Source: an uncultured Leucobacter sp.
Lineage (GTDB): Bacteria; Actinomycetota; Actinomycetes; Actinomycetales; Microbacteriaceae
Direction: 5' to 3'
Length of the DNA: 6,763 nucleotides
NCBI GenBank assembly: GCA_937872275.1
Contig: CALMSE010000197.1
Location: forward strand, 1-6,763
In this document: piece by piece, positions 1 through 6,183 of the stretch
Layout of the letters: the number at the start of each line of letters is the position of its first letter
How positions within the stretch are numbered: position 1 is the first letter of the stretch
Notes under the pieces: generated by a model
Told to the model about the DNA's origin: nothing
Database searches by the model: none
The model's input: only the letters and a program-made list of their open reading frames with translations
Program-made: the position numbers and the translations under genes

Positions 1-950
1 TGCGGAGCGCGCTCATCGCCGCGGGCGTCGCCGTCGCGCTGGTGCTGGGCGGCGGCGCGGCCTGGGCGGCCGATCGCTTCCTCGTGCCGAAGGTGCAGAT
101 CGCCGATGTCGCGAGCTACGAGGCGGCGAACTCGGCCGCTTCCGGCACCGCGACCGACGGCGATGCCGCCGATGCCGGGGCAGGGTCCGAAGGATCCGGC
201 ACGGTCTCGGGCAGCAGCTACACCGACGGCGAGACCTCGGTCGAGATCAGCACCGTGACGACGGGCAGCGGATCCGACACCCTCACCACCTACGTCGCCG
301 AGGTGACGCTCGGCGACGCGACCGAGCTGCGGTCCGCCTTCGCGAACAACCAGTTCGGACAGAACATCATCGCGACCACGAGCGAGATCGCCGAGGCCAA
401 CGGCGCGGTCTTCGCGATCAACGGCGACTACTACGGATTCCGCGACACGGGCATCGTGATCCGCAACGGGGTGGTCTACCGCGACGAGCCCGCGCGCACC
501 GGCCTCGCGCTCTACGCCGACGGCACGGCGCGGATCTACGACGAGACCGCCACGAGCGCCGAGGAGCTCGTCGCCGAAGGGGTCTGGAACACCCTGAGCT
601 TCGGGCCCGCGCTCGTCGAGGGCGGCGAGGCCGTCGACGGCATCGAGAGCATCGAGGTCGACACCAACTTCGGCAACCACTCGATCCAGGGCGAGCAGCC
701 GCGCACCGCGGTCGGCGTGATCGACGACAACCATCTGGTGTTCGTCGTGGTCGACGGCCGCGAGACGGGCTACAGCCGCGGGGCCACGCTCACGGAGCTC
801 GCCGAGATCATGCTGAGTCTCGGGGCCGAGACGGCCTACAACCTTGACGGCGGCGGATCCTCGACCATGTACTTCGACGGAGCGGTGATCAATCGGCCCT
901 CGAACGGCGGCGAGCGGGGCACGAGCGACATCCTCTACGTGGCGGGCTGA
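1..950 (+). CDS. Phosphodiester glycosidase family protein (NAGPA/DUF2233 domain), 5'-truncated by window edge
   Basis: The reading frame is open to the left edge. The first whole codon is at 3-5, and the bases before it (nTG) could be a start codon, but an earlier start outside the window cannot be excluded. The GTG at 42 is not a convincing start because it falls inside a hydrophobic stretch (about nt 12-75, after an Arg-Ser) that looks like a signal peptide or signal anchor. An Ala/Gly/Ser/Asp-rich linker follows (about nt 115-230), then the catalytic domain (about nt 280-947). Family-typical motifs are NGDYY (nt 420-434), SFGPAL in the middle, PRTAVG, and NLDGGGSSTM (nt 840-869) followed by the C-terminal TSDILYV. 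The family is named for mammalian N-acetylglucosamine-1-phosphodiester alpha-N-acetylglucosaminidase, which removes GlcNAc from a phosphodiester. Bacterial substrates are mostly unknown. I infer that it acts outside the membrane on a phosphate-linked envelope glycan. The next gene starts 3 bases after its TGA. Confidence 0.88.
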   Translation, partial: RSALIAAGVAVALVLGGGAAWAADRFLVPKVQIADVASYEAANSAASGTATDGDAADAGAGSEGSGTVSGSSYTDGETSVEISTVTTGSGSDTLTTYVAEVTLGDATELRSAFANNQFGQNIIATTSEIAEANGAVFAINGDYYGFRDTGIVIRNGVVYRDEPARTGLALYADGTARIYDETATSAEELVAEGVWNTLSFGPALVEGGEAVDGIESIEVDTNFGNHSIQGEQPRTAVGVIDDNHLVFVVVDGRETGYSRGATLTELAEIMLSLGAETAYNLDGGGSSTMYFDGAVINRPSNGGERGTSDILYVAG

Positions 951-953
951 GCG

Positions 954-2054
954 ATGATCGTGCTGATCCCCGCCTACGAGCCCGGCCCGCATCTGCCGGA
1001 GCTGGTGGCCGCCCTCGTCGCCGGTGATCCGCATCTCGACGTGCTCGTCGTCGACGACGGATCGGGCCCGGCCTTCGCCCAGGTCTTCGCCAGGGCCGAG
1101 GCGGCGGGGGCCGAGGTGCTGCGCCACGATCGCAATCGGGGCAAGGGCGTCGCGCTGAAGACCGGCTTCGTGTACGTCGTGCGGCGCTTCCCGGGGGCGG
1201 GGGTGGTGACGGCCGATGCCGACGGGCAGCACGAGGTCGCCGATGTGCTCGCCGTCGCGGCCGAGCTGCGCGGGGAGCGGGAGGATCCGGATGCCCCGAT
1301 GATCCTCGGCTGCCGGGCCTTCGACGGCCCGGTTCCCGCGCGCAGCCGCATCGGCAACGGCATCGCCCGGGGCCTCTTCCGCGCGGCGGCCGGCTGGCGC
1401 CTCTCGGACACGCAGACCGGGCTGCGCGGGATCCCCGCGGCGATGCTGCCGTGGCTGCTCCGGGTGCCGGGCGAGCGGTTCGAATACGAGCAGCAGGTGC
1501 TGCTGCACCTCCGGCGGGCCGGGTTCTCGGCGCGCGAGCACCGGATCGCGACGGTGTACCTCGAGGGCAACGAGTCGAGCCACTTCCGGCCCGTGCTCGA
1601 CTCGCTGCGGGTGATGCTTCCCGTGGCCGTGTTCGCGGCCTCGTCGCTCGTCGCCTTCGCCATCGACGCGGCGGCGCTGTTCGTGCTGCAGGGGCTGACC
1701 GGGCTGCTGGTGCCCTCGATCGTCGCGGCCCGGCTGCTGAGCGCGAGCATCAACTTCTGGGTGAACCGCCGCGTGGTGTTCATGCGCAGGGGGCGCGAGC
1801 GCCTGGCGCGGCAGATCGCGCAGTACGCGCTGCTCGCGGCGCTGCTGCTCGCATCGAACGTCGTCTGGATGTCGTATCTCACCGGCATCGGCGCGCCGCT
1901 CTGGGCGGCGAAGATCGTCACCGAGCTCGTGCTCTTCCTCACGAGCTACGGGGTGCAGCGGCGGGTGGTGTTCGGGCCCGCCGCATCCGCGGCGGCCGCC
2001 GGGTCGGCGCCTTCCGCCGCGGCCCTCCCCTCCGCTGCGCCGCCGTCGTGGTGA
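954..2054 (+). CDS. Bifunctional GT2 glycosyltransferase / GtrA-family membrane protein
   Basis: This 366-residue protein is a two-domain fusion. Residues 1 to about 215 are a GT-A fold family 2 glycosyltransferase of the dolichol-phosphate-mannose-synthase type. It has an N-terminal IPAYEP, the nucleotide-binding DDGSG (34-38), the metal-binding DADGQ (88-92), and DTQTGLRG (152-159) typical of polyprenyl-phosphate sugar synthases. Residues about 220-340 form a GtrA-like domain with four predicted membrane helices (roughly 220-247, 250-270, 286-305, 313-333). It contains two copies of RRVVF (272-276 and 336-340), matching the internal two-helix repeat of GtrA. The last 25 residues are an Ala/Ser/Pro-rich tail. 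The likely role is to charge a polyprenyl phosphate with a sugar from a nucleotide sugar and help flip it outward for envelope glycan modification. The sugar cannot be read from sequence. ATG 954 is chosen because IVLIPAYEP must begin the domain. The 3-base spacing after the upstream TGA and the lack of a clear Shine-Dalgarno suggest translational coupling. Confidence 0.92.
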   Translation: MIVLIPAYEPGPHLPELVAALVAGDPHLDVLVVDDGSGPAFAQVFARAEAAGAEVLRHDRNRGKGVALKTGFVYVVRRFPGAGVVTADADGQHEVADVLAVAAELRGEREDPDAPMILGCRAFDGPVPARSRIGNGIARGLFRAAAGWRLSDTQTGLRGIPAAMLPWLLRVPGERFEYEQQVLLHLRRAGFSAREHRIATVYLEGNESSHFRPVLDSLRVMLPVAVFAASSLVAFAIDAAALFVLQGLTGLLVPSIVAARLLSASINFWVNRRVVFMRRGRERLARQIAQYALLAALLLASNVVWMSYLTGIGAPLWAAKIVTELVLFLTSYGVQRRVVFGPAASAAAAGSAPSAAALPSAAPPSW

Positions 2055-2055
2055 C

Positions 2056-2077
2056 GGTGCGCAGGGCATCGTGCACC
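2056..2077 (+). terminator. Hairpin just after the GT2/GtrA gene, possible terminator
   Basis: GGTGCGC (2056-2062) pairs with GTGCACC (2071-2077) over a loop of 8 bases: 7 pairs including one G-T wobble. It begins one base after the TGA of the glycosyltransferase gene. No T-run follows, so intrinsic termination is uncertain. Hairpins without a U-tract are common behind genes of high-GC actinobacteria. Confidence 0.35.
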
Positions 2078-2225
2078 CGAAGATCTGATCTCGGAACAGG
2101 ACGGTCGATGTCGCTCGCCCTCTCGACTCCTGACGTTTCACCGCGCCGGTGTCGGCCATGTCCGGTCGCCCTCGCCGCGGGCAGCGCAGATCGTTGGAGG
2201 GAAGAGGAGATTCTCGGCTCGTCCC

Positions 2226-2247
2226 GGCTGCACGGCGAACGTCAGCC
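2226..2247 (-). terminator. Hairpin directly after the sirtuin gene, possible terminator
   Basis: On the + strand, GGCTG (2226-2230) pairs with CAGCC (2243-2247), and ACG (2232-2234) pairs with CGT (2240-2242). That makes 8 pairs with one bulged base and a GCGAA loop. Read on the - strand, the hairpin starts immediately after the sirtuin TGA (2248-2250). No T-run follows. The 148 bases between this hairpin and the one behind the convergent gene (2078-2225) show no gene or RNA I can support. They contain only short palindromes such as AGATCTGATCT at 2081-2091. Confidence 0.4.
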
Positions 2248-3093
2248 TCAGGTTGCGAGCAGCGAGGCCAATCCGACGAGCGTCTCGGTCGTGCCGCCGT
2301 CGATGCGCACCCGCACCGAGGCCCGGCGATCCACCGCCGTGGGCCCGCGGTTGACGACCGCGACCGGGATCCCCCGTTGCTCGGCGCGGTGCACGAGCCG
2401 CACGCCGGTGTTGACCGCCAGCGAGGAGCCGGCGATCAGGAGGGCGGAGGCCCCGGCGACGATGCGTTCGGCGTGCTCGAACACGGGCTGCGGCACGTGC
2501 TCCCCGAAGTAGACCACATCCGGTCGGAGCATTCCGCCGCAGGCCGGGCAGATCGGCACCCGGACCCCCGCGGTGTCCGCGACATCCGCATCGCCGTCCG
2601 GGGTGATCTCGGCCCCGGCGTTCCGCTCGGCGAAGCCCGGGTTGGCGGCGTCGAACCAGCCCAGCACCTCGGTGCGGCTGAAGCGGTGATCCTCGGGCAG
2701 GCAGCGGATCACCGCGCCGTTGCCGTGCAGCTCGGCCAGGTTGACCGAGCCGGCGCGGGCGTGCAGCCCGTCGACGTTCTGCGTGACGACGCCGCTCAGC
2801 CATCCCTCCGTCTCCATGCGGGCCACCGCGAGATGCCCGGCGTTCGGCTCGATCCCCCGCATGCGCAGCGCCCCCACGCGCGCGCCCGCCCAGAAGCGGC
2901 GCCGGTACGCCTCGTCGTGCGTGAACTGGTCGATGCGCATCGGGGTGCGCGGCGGGGTGCCCGCGCCGCGGTAGTCGGGGATGCCGGAGTCGGTGCTGAT
3001 GCCCGCGCCGGTGAGGATCGCGGCGGGACCCGCGGCGAAGAGATCGGCCAGGCGCGCGAGCTCCGACCCGCCGCCGTGATCCGTGCCTCGCAT
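2248..3093 (-). CDS. Sir2-family NAD-dependent protein deacylase, class II (SIRT4-like), with altered zinc site
   Basis: This 281-residue cytoplasmic sirtuin would remove acyl groups from protein lysines using NAD+, releasing nicotinamide and O-acyl-ADP-ribose. Visible motifs, in order, are the NAD-binding GAGISTDSGIPDYRG (29-43), PNAGH (83-87), TQNVDGLH (104-111), the catalytic His in ELHG (H123), CPACGG (182-187), RPDVVYFGE (190-198), AGSSLAVNTG (221-230) and NRGPT (248-252). NPGF followed by PDGDAD in the small domain, and RRRFWA (64-69), resemble SIRT4-type class II enzymes. The zinc module is unusual: the first pair reads C131-L-P-E134 where CxxC is expected, and the protein has only three cysteines (131, 182, 185). 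His136 may act as the fourth ligand. ATG 3093 lies 6 bases after a TAGGCT hexamer, suggesting a leaderless transcript. The only purine-rich stretch (GGGAG) ends one base before the ATG, too close for a normal ribosome site. Substrates are unknown. Possible targets are acylated metabolic enzymes. Confidence 0.93.
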   Translation of the reverse strand: MRGTDHGGGSELARLADLFAAGPAAILTGAGISTDSGIPDYRGAGTPPRTPMRIDQFTHDEAYRRRFWAGARVGALRMRGIEPNAGHLAVARMETEGWLSGVVTQNVDGLHARAGSVNLAELHGNGAVIRCLPEDHRFSRTEVLGWFDAANPGFAERNAGAEITPDGDADVADTAGVRVPICPACGGMLRPDVVYFGEHVPQPVFEHAERIVAGASALLIAGSSLAVNTGVRLVHRAEQRGIPVAVVNRGPTAVDRRASVRVRIDGGTTETLVGLASLLAT

Positions 3094-3099
3094 GCTCCC

Positions 3100-3105
3100 A
3101 GCCTA
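3100..3105 (-). promoter_or_regulatory. -10 element (TAGGCT) of the sirtuin gene, likely leaderless
   Basis: On the - strand TAGGCT fits the actinobacterial -10 consensus TANNNT. It is followed by GGGAGC and then the ATG, so transcription would begin at or next to the start codon. No good TTGACA-like -35 is seen about 17 bases upstream. This is an inference from position and consensus only. Confidence 0.5.
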
Positions 3106-3173
3106 GACGCGCGGCGCGGCTCCACCTCCCTGGCGCCGGAGGAAATCAGGGACGTCGGTGCGGCGTTCGAGGC

Positions 3174-3186
3174 GCATGAACCATGC
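3174..3186. repeat. Short inverted repeat in the sirtuin-pyrE divergent region
   Basis: GCATG (3174-3178), three bases, then CATGC (3182-3186) make a perfect 5-3-5 palindrome. It lies about midway between the two divergent starts. It could be a regulator half-site pair, but a 5-base arm can easily arise by chance. Confidence 0.25.
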
Positions 3187-3198
3187 ATCCGCTTCTCC

Positions 3199-3248
3199 GG
3201 CTCGGGGTGGGGAGGGGTGGCTCGGGGAGGGGAGGGCGAGGCTCGGGG
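3199..3248 (+). repeat. G-rich array: three GGCTCGGGG direct repeats, G-quadruplex-prone
   Basis: GGCTCGGGG occurs at 3199-3207, 3219-3227 and 3240-3248, a period of 20 and 21 bp, or about two helical turns. The spacers are almost entirely G with single A or T interruptions. Seven runs of three or four G fall at 3204, 3209, 3214, 3224, 3229, 3234 and 3245, with gaps of 1, 1, 6, 1, 1 and 8 bases. This satisfies the G3+N1-7 quadruplex rule on the non-template strand of pyrE. The array ends 14 bases before the pyrE -10 box, so its third copy lies at or just upstream of the expected -35. It could be a roadblock, an activator-binding array, or merely slippage-prone repeats. Confidence 0.6.
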
Positions 3249-3262
3249 TGGAGGCAAGCAAG

Positions 3263-3268
3263 TAGGAT
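3263..3268 (+). promoter_or_regulatory. -10 element (TAGGAT) of pyrE, likely leaderless; alternatively its ribosome site
   Basis: TAGGAT fits TANNNT and is followed by CGACACC and the ATG at 3276, the spacing expected when transcription starts at the A of ATG. The embedded AGGA could instead act as a weak Shine-Dalgarno 8 bases before the ATG. No TTGACA-like -35 is visible; that position is occupied by the G-rich repeat array. Confidence 0.5.
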
Positions 3269-3275
3269 CGACACC

Positions 3276-3830
3276 ATGACCACCGCGCGCGAGCAGCTCA
3301 TCGATCTCATCAGGGCCGAGGCCGTGTTCCACGGCGATTTCACGCTCACGAGCGGCAAGAAGGCGACGTACTACATCGACCTGCGCAAGCTCTCGCTCGA
3401 TCACCGTGCGGCCCCGCTCATCGGGCAGGTCATGCTCGACCTCATCGACGGCGTCGACGGCGTGGTCGCGGTGGGCGGGCTCACGATGGGGGCGGATCCG
3501 ATCGCCGCGGCGATCATGCACCAGGGCGTCGCGCGCGGCAGGACCTACGACTCCTTCGTCGTGCGCAAGGAGCCGAAGGATCACGGCCGCGGCCGCCAGG
3601 TCGAGGGCCCCGACCTCGCGGGCAAGCGCGTCATCGTGGTCGAGGACACCTCGACGACCGGCGGCTCGCCCCTCAAGGCCATCGAGGCGCTCGAGAAGGT
3701 CGGGGCCGAGGTCGCCGGCGTCGCGGTGGTGGTGGATCGCCAGGCCCCGGCCAAGGAGCGCATCGAGGCGGCCGGCTACGAGTACCGCTACGCGATCGGC
3801 CTCGCCGACCTGGGCCTCGACCCGCAGTAA
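3276..3830 (+). CDS. pyrE: Orotate phosphoribosyltransferase
   Basis: This enzyme converts orotate plus PRPP to orotidine 5'-monophosphate and pyrophosphate, the fifth step of de novo UMP synthesis, in the cytoplasm. The 184-residue product has the usual length. Visible motifs are FTLTSGKKATYYIDLR near the N-terminus (22-37), VAVGGLTMGADPIA (64-77), the flexible catalytic loop RKEPKDHGRGR (97-107) with Lys101 and His103, and the PRPP-binding VVEDTSTTGGSP (121-132). ATG 3276 is chosen over an in-frame ATG at 3183. The extra 31 codons would translate the G-rich repeat into a low-complexity Gly/Arg stretch outside the family, and TAGGAT sits correctly for 3276. It stands alone, with no other pyrimidine gene in the window. 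It is divergent from the sirtuin gene and convergent with the sulfatase gene. No attenuator or PyrR-type leader can fit if the transcript is leaderless. Confidence 0.96.
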   Translation: MTTAREQLIDLIRAEAVFHGDFTLTSGKKATYYIDLRKLSLDHRAAPLIGQVMLDLIDGVDGVVAVGGLTMGADPIAAAIMHQGVARGRTYDSFVVRKEPKDHGRGRQVEGPDLAGKRVIVVEDTSTTGGSPLKAIEALEKVGAEVAGVAVVVDRQAPAKERIEAAGYEYRYAIGLADLGLDPQ

Positions 3831-3866
3831 CCGGGAAGCGGGCCCGGACCCGGACCCGGTCCCGGC
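3831..3866. terminator. GC-rich convergent gap with CCCGGN hexamer repeats, possible bidirectional terminator
   Basis: The 36 bases between the convergent stops of pyrE and the sulfatase gene contain four tandem hexamers at 3843-3866 (CCCGGA twice, CCCGGT, CCCGGC) and the palindrome CGGGCCCG (3839-3846). CCGGG (3831-3835) can pair with CCCGG (3843-3847) over a loop of 7 bases, and GGACCCGGTCC offers a further short hairpin. No T-run follows in either direction. It is the only place for termination of both genes. Confidence 0.4.
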
Positions 3867-6182
3867 TCAGTCGGCGATCTCGGCGACTGAGCGCTCGACC
3901 TCCCTCAGCACGGTGCGGTCGAACCGCGAGCGCTCGCCGGGGACGTAGCGGACGCCGAGCAGCTCGCCGCCGATGAAGCGGTAGGAGCGGTGGCGCTCGT
4001 AGAGGTCCCAGTCGACGGGGCTGCCGTAGTCGTACCCGACGCTGATGCCGGTGAAGGGGGCCATGCCGAAGAGCATGGGCACCTGCGCGATCTCGGCGTC
4101 GAGCCGTCCGTCGACCTCGAGCGTCAGCCGCCAGTGGAGTCCGGGCGACTCGTCGACGCGGAGCGCGAGGTGATGGGCGCCGGGGGCGAGGGCGGATCCG
4201 CGCCCGCGGTGCATCTCGCCGTACGCGTTGTAGGAGATGAGCGGGGCTCCGCCGTCGATGGTCACCAGGTAGCCGCCGCCCTGGTCGCCGTGCGCGACGA
4301 TCGTGCCCGCGGCGCCGTCTTCGACGACGAGGTCGATCTCGACGGCGAAGGACTTCAGCACCGTGAGCTGGGCCGAGCGGAAGCGCTCGAGCGGGGGGCG
4401 GAAGGGAGGAAGCGTCACGGGGTCCGCGAGCGGCGCCTCGGTCGCCGGACGATTCGCGTGCAGCCCGCCGTCGTCGTCGAGCGGGAAGACGGTGTTGCGC
4501 CACGCCTCCGTGCGCCAGCGCTCGGCGAGCTCCGTCGTGCGCTCCGGGTGCTCGCCCGCGAGGTCGCGGATCTCGGTCGGGTCGGAGGCGAGGTGGTAGA
4601 GCTCCCAGTCGCCACCCGCGGCGCCCTGCTCCTTGCGGGGCGGCCGCGGCGAGACCGCCTTCCACTCGCCGTCGATGAACGCGCGTCTGCCGACGATCTC
4701 GAAGTACTGCGACTCGCGCCCGGGGGCGGCGGGGTCTCCGAGCACGTCGGCGATGCTGGCGCCGTCGGGCTCCCGGGTCGGCCGCCCGCGCAGCTCGGCG
4801 AGCGGGGGGACCCCGGTGAGCTCGAGGATCGTGGGGGCGAGGTCGGAGACGAAGAGGAACTGATCGCGCAGGCCCCGCGCGGCGATCGGAGCGGCCGGCC
4901 ACGACACGACGAGGGGCGCGTGCACGCCGCCCTCGTAGGTCGAGCCCTTGAAGGAGCGGAAGGGGGTGTTCGAGACCCGGGCCCAGCCGGTGGGGTACTG
5001 GCTGAAGAGGCGCGGCCCGCCGATCTCGGCGGGGTGGCGGGGCACGTCGCGCACCCAATCCTCCGCGACCGGCAGGGCATGGCCGAACTGCGCGAAGTAG
5101 CTTCTCGTGCCGGTCGGTCCGCCCTCGGCGGTGCCGCCGTTGTCGCTCGCGACGACGATGATCGTGTTCTCGAGCTCGCCGAGCTCTTCGAGCCGGCCCA
5201 TGACCCGGCCCACGCTCTGGTCGATCTCGTCCACGGCGGCCGCGTAGACCTCCATGTGCCGGGCGAACAGCGCCCGCTCGTCATCGCTCAGGGTCTCCCA
5301 GCGCGGGATCTGGCCCTCGTCGGCATGCGCGCCTTCGGGCAGCTCCGCGTGCTCGGGCACGATGCCGAGCTCGCGCTGCCGCTGGAAGCGGGCGTCGCGC
5401 AGCGCGTTCCACCCCGCCTCGTAGCGGCCGCGGTGCCGTTCGATGTCGGCCTCCTTGGCCTGGATGGGGCCGTGCACGGAGGTGTGGGCGTAGTAGAGGA
5501 AGAAGGGCTTCTCCGCGTCGTTCACCCGAAGCTCGTCGATCATGGCGAGGGCCTCGCCGGTGAGCTGGTCGGTGAGGAAGTAGCCGTCGGGGAACTCGGG
5601 GACGTCGACGACGGAGTTGTCGCGGACGAGCCGGTGCGGGTGGTGGAGCGACGTGAAGCCGTCCATGGAGCCGAAGTAGCGGTCGAAGCCGCGCTGCAGC
5701 GGCCACGACGACTTGTCGGCGGCGTCGTGCATGCGGCTCTCGCCGGTGAGGTGCCACTTGCCGACCATGAAGGTGGCGTAGCCGCCGGCGCGCAGCGACT
5801 CGGCGAGCGTGGGCGCGTCCTGCGGCAGCTCGCAGGTGAAGCCCGGGTACCCGGGATCGGTGTGGGCGACGAAGCCGAAGCCGGCGCGATGCGGGTTGAG
5901 CCCGGTCAGGAGCGCGGCCCGGGCCGGCGAGCACATGGGCGCCGTGCGGTAGTTGGTGAAGACCCAGCCGTCGCCCGCGAGGCGGTCGATGTGCGGCGTC
6001 GGGATCTCGCTGCCGAAGGGGCCGAGATCGCTGAAGCCGAGATCGTCGACGAGCATGACGATCACGTTGGGGGCGCCCTCGCGGGCTGTGGGACGCGCCG
6101 GCCACCACGGGACGGAGTCGGAGACGAACTCCCCGACCCTGCCCTCGAAGTGCTCGTACCCGCGGTGTTCAGGGGTGCTCAC
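3867..6182 (-). CDS. Type I (formylglycine-dependent) sulfatase, long AtsA/AtsD-like form
   Basis: This 771-residue alkaline-phosphatase-superfamily enzyme would hydrolyse sulfate esters to an alcohol or phenol and sulfate. The active site is complete: metal ligands Asp46-Asp47 (VDDLG), the CxPxR signature Cys84-Ser-Pro86-Ala-Arg88 (Cys converted to formylglycine), Lys142 and His144 (GKWH), His237 (SVHGP), Asp347-Asn348 (SDNGG) and Lys412 (FKGS). LYHLASDPTE (528-537) is the usual family motif at the end of the catalytic part. Residues about 600-771 form an extra beta-rich domain resembling the C-terminal domain of long actinobacterial sulfatases (about 780 residues, as in mycobacterial AtsA/AtsD). 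There is no signal peptide, so it is cytoplasmic and its substrate must be imported. The GTG start (6182-6180) lies one base after the TGA of the upstream ABC ATPase gene. AGAAAGG (6198-6192 on this strand) is placed as its ribosome site. Substrate class (aryl or alkyl) cannot be decided from sequence, and no formylglycine-generating enzyme gene is in the window. Confidence 0.94.
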   Translation of the reverse strand: MSTPEHRGYEHFEGRVGEFVSDSVPWWPARPTAREGAPNVIVMLVDDLGFSDLGPFGSEIPTPHIDRLAGDGWVFTNYRTAPMCSPARAALLTGLNPHRAGFGFVAHTDPGYPGFTCELPQDAPTLAESLRAGGYATFMVGKWHLTGESRMHDAADKSSWPLQRGFDRYFGSMDGFTSLHHPHRLVRDNSVVDVPEFPDGYFLTDQLTGEALAMIDELRVNDAEKPFFLYYAHTSVHGPIQAKEADIERHRGRYEAGWNALRDARFQRQRELGIVPEHAELPEGAHADEGQIPRWETLSDDERALFARHMEVYAAAVDEIDQSVGRVMGRLEELGELENTIIVVASDNGGTAEGGPTGTRSYFAQFGHALPVAEDWVRDVPRHPAEIGGPRLFSQYPTGWARVSNTPFRSFKGSTYEGGVHAPLVVSWPAAPIAARGLRDQFLFVSDLAPTILELTGVPPLAELRGRPTREPDGASIADVLGDPAAPGRESQYFEIVGRRAFIDGEWKAVSPRPPRKEQGAAGGDWELYHLASDPTEIRDLAGEHPERTTELAERWRTEAWRNTVFPLDDDGGLHANRPATEAPLADPVTLPPFRPPLERFRSAQLTVLKSFAVEIDLVVEDGAAGTIVAHGDQGGGYLVTIDGGAPLISYNAYGEMHRGRGSALAPGAHHLALRVDESPGLHWRLTLEVDGRLDAEIAQVPMLFGMAPFTGISVGYDYGSPVDWDLYERHRSYRFIGGELLGVRYVPGERSRFDRTVLREVERSVAEIAD

Positions 6183-6183
6183 G

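Noticed and set aside
42..44. GTG at 42 as start of the phosphodiester glycosidase gene
   Set aside because: It lies inside the hydrophobic signal segment. In-frame codons upstream (from 3) supply the basic residue and the rest of that segment, so the gene starts further left.
974..1942. A 322-codon open frame on the - strand over the glycosyltransferase gene
   Set aside because: It is a shadow frame rich in Ser, Arg and Ala. The + strand frame carries clear GT2 and GtrA motifs.
2146..2165. CCGG...GGCC...CCGG pattern in the convergent gap as an operator or attachment site
   Set aside because: Only the outer 4 bases pair and the inner positions mismatch. In DNA this GC-rich such matches are expected by chance.
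3183..3275. N-terminal extension of pyrE from the ATG at 3183
   Set aside because: It would translate the G-rich repeat array into a Gly/Arg-rich leader outside the family. The ATG at 3276 gives the normal length and has a suitable signal upstream.
2149..3279. A 376-codon open frame on the + strand over the sirtuin gene and the divergent region
   Set aside because: It overlaps the well-supported sirtuin on the other strand and runs through the promoter region and repeat array. Its product is Arg/Ala/Gly-rich without motifs.
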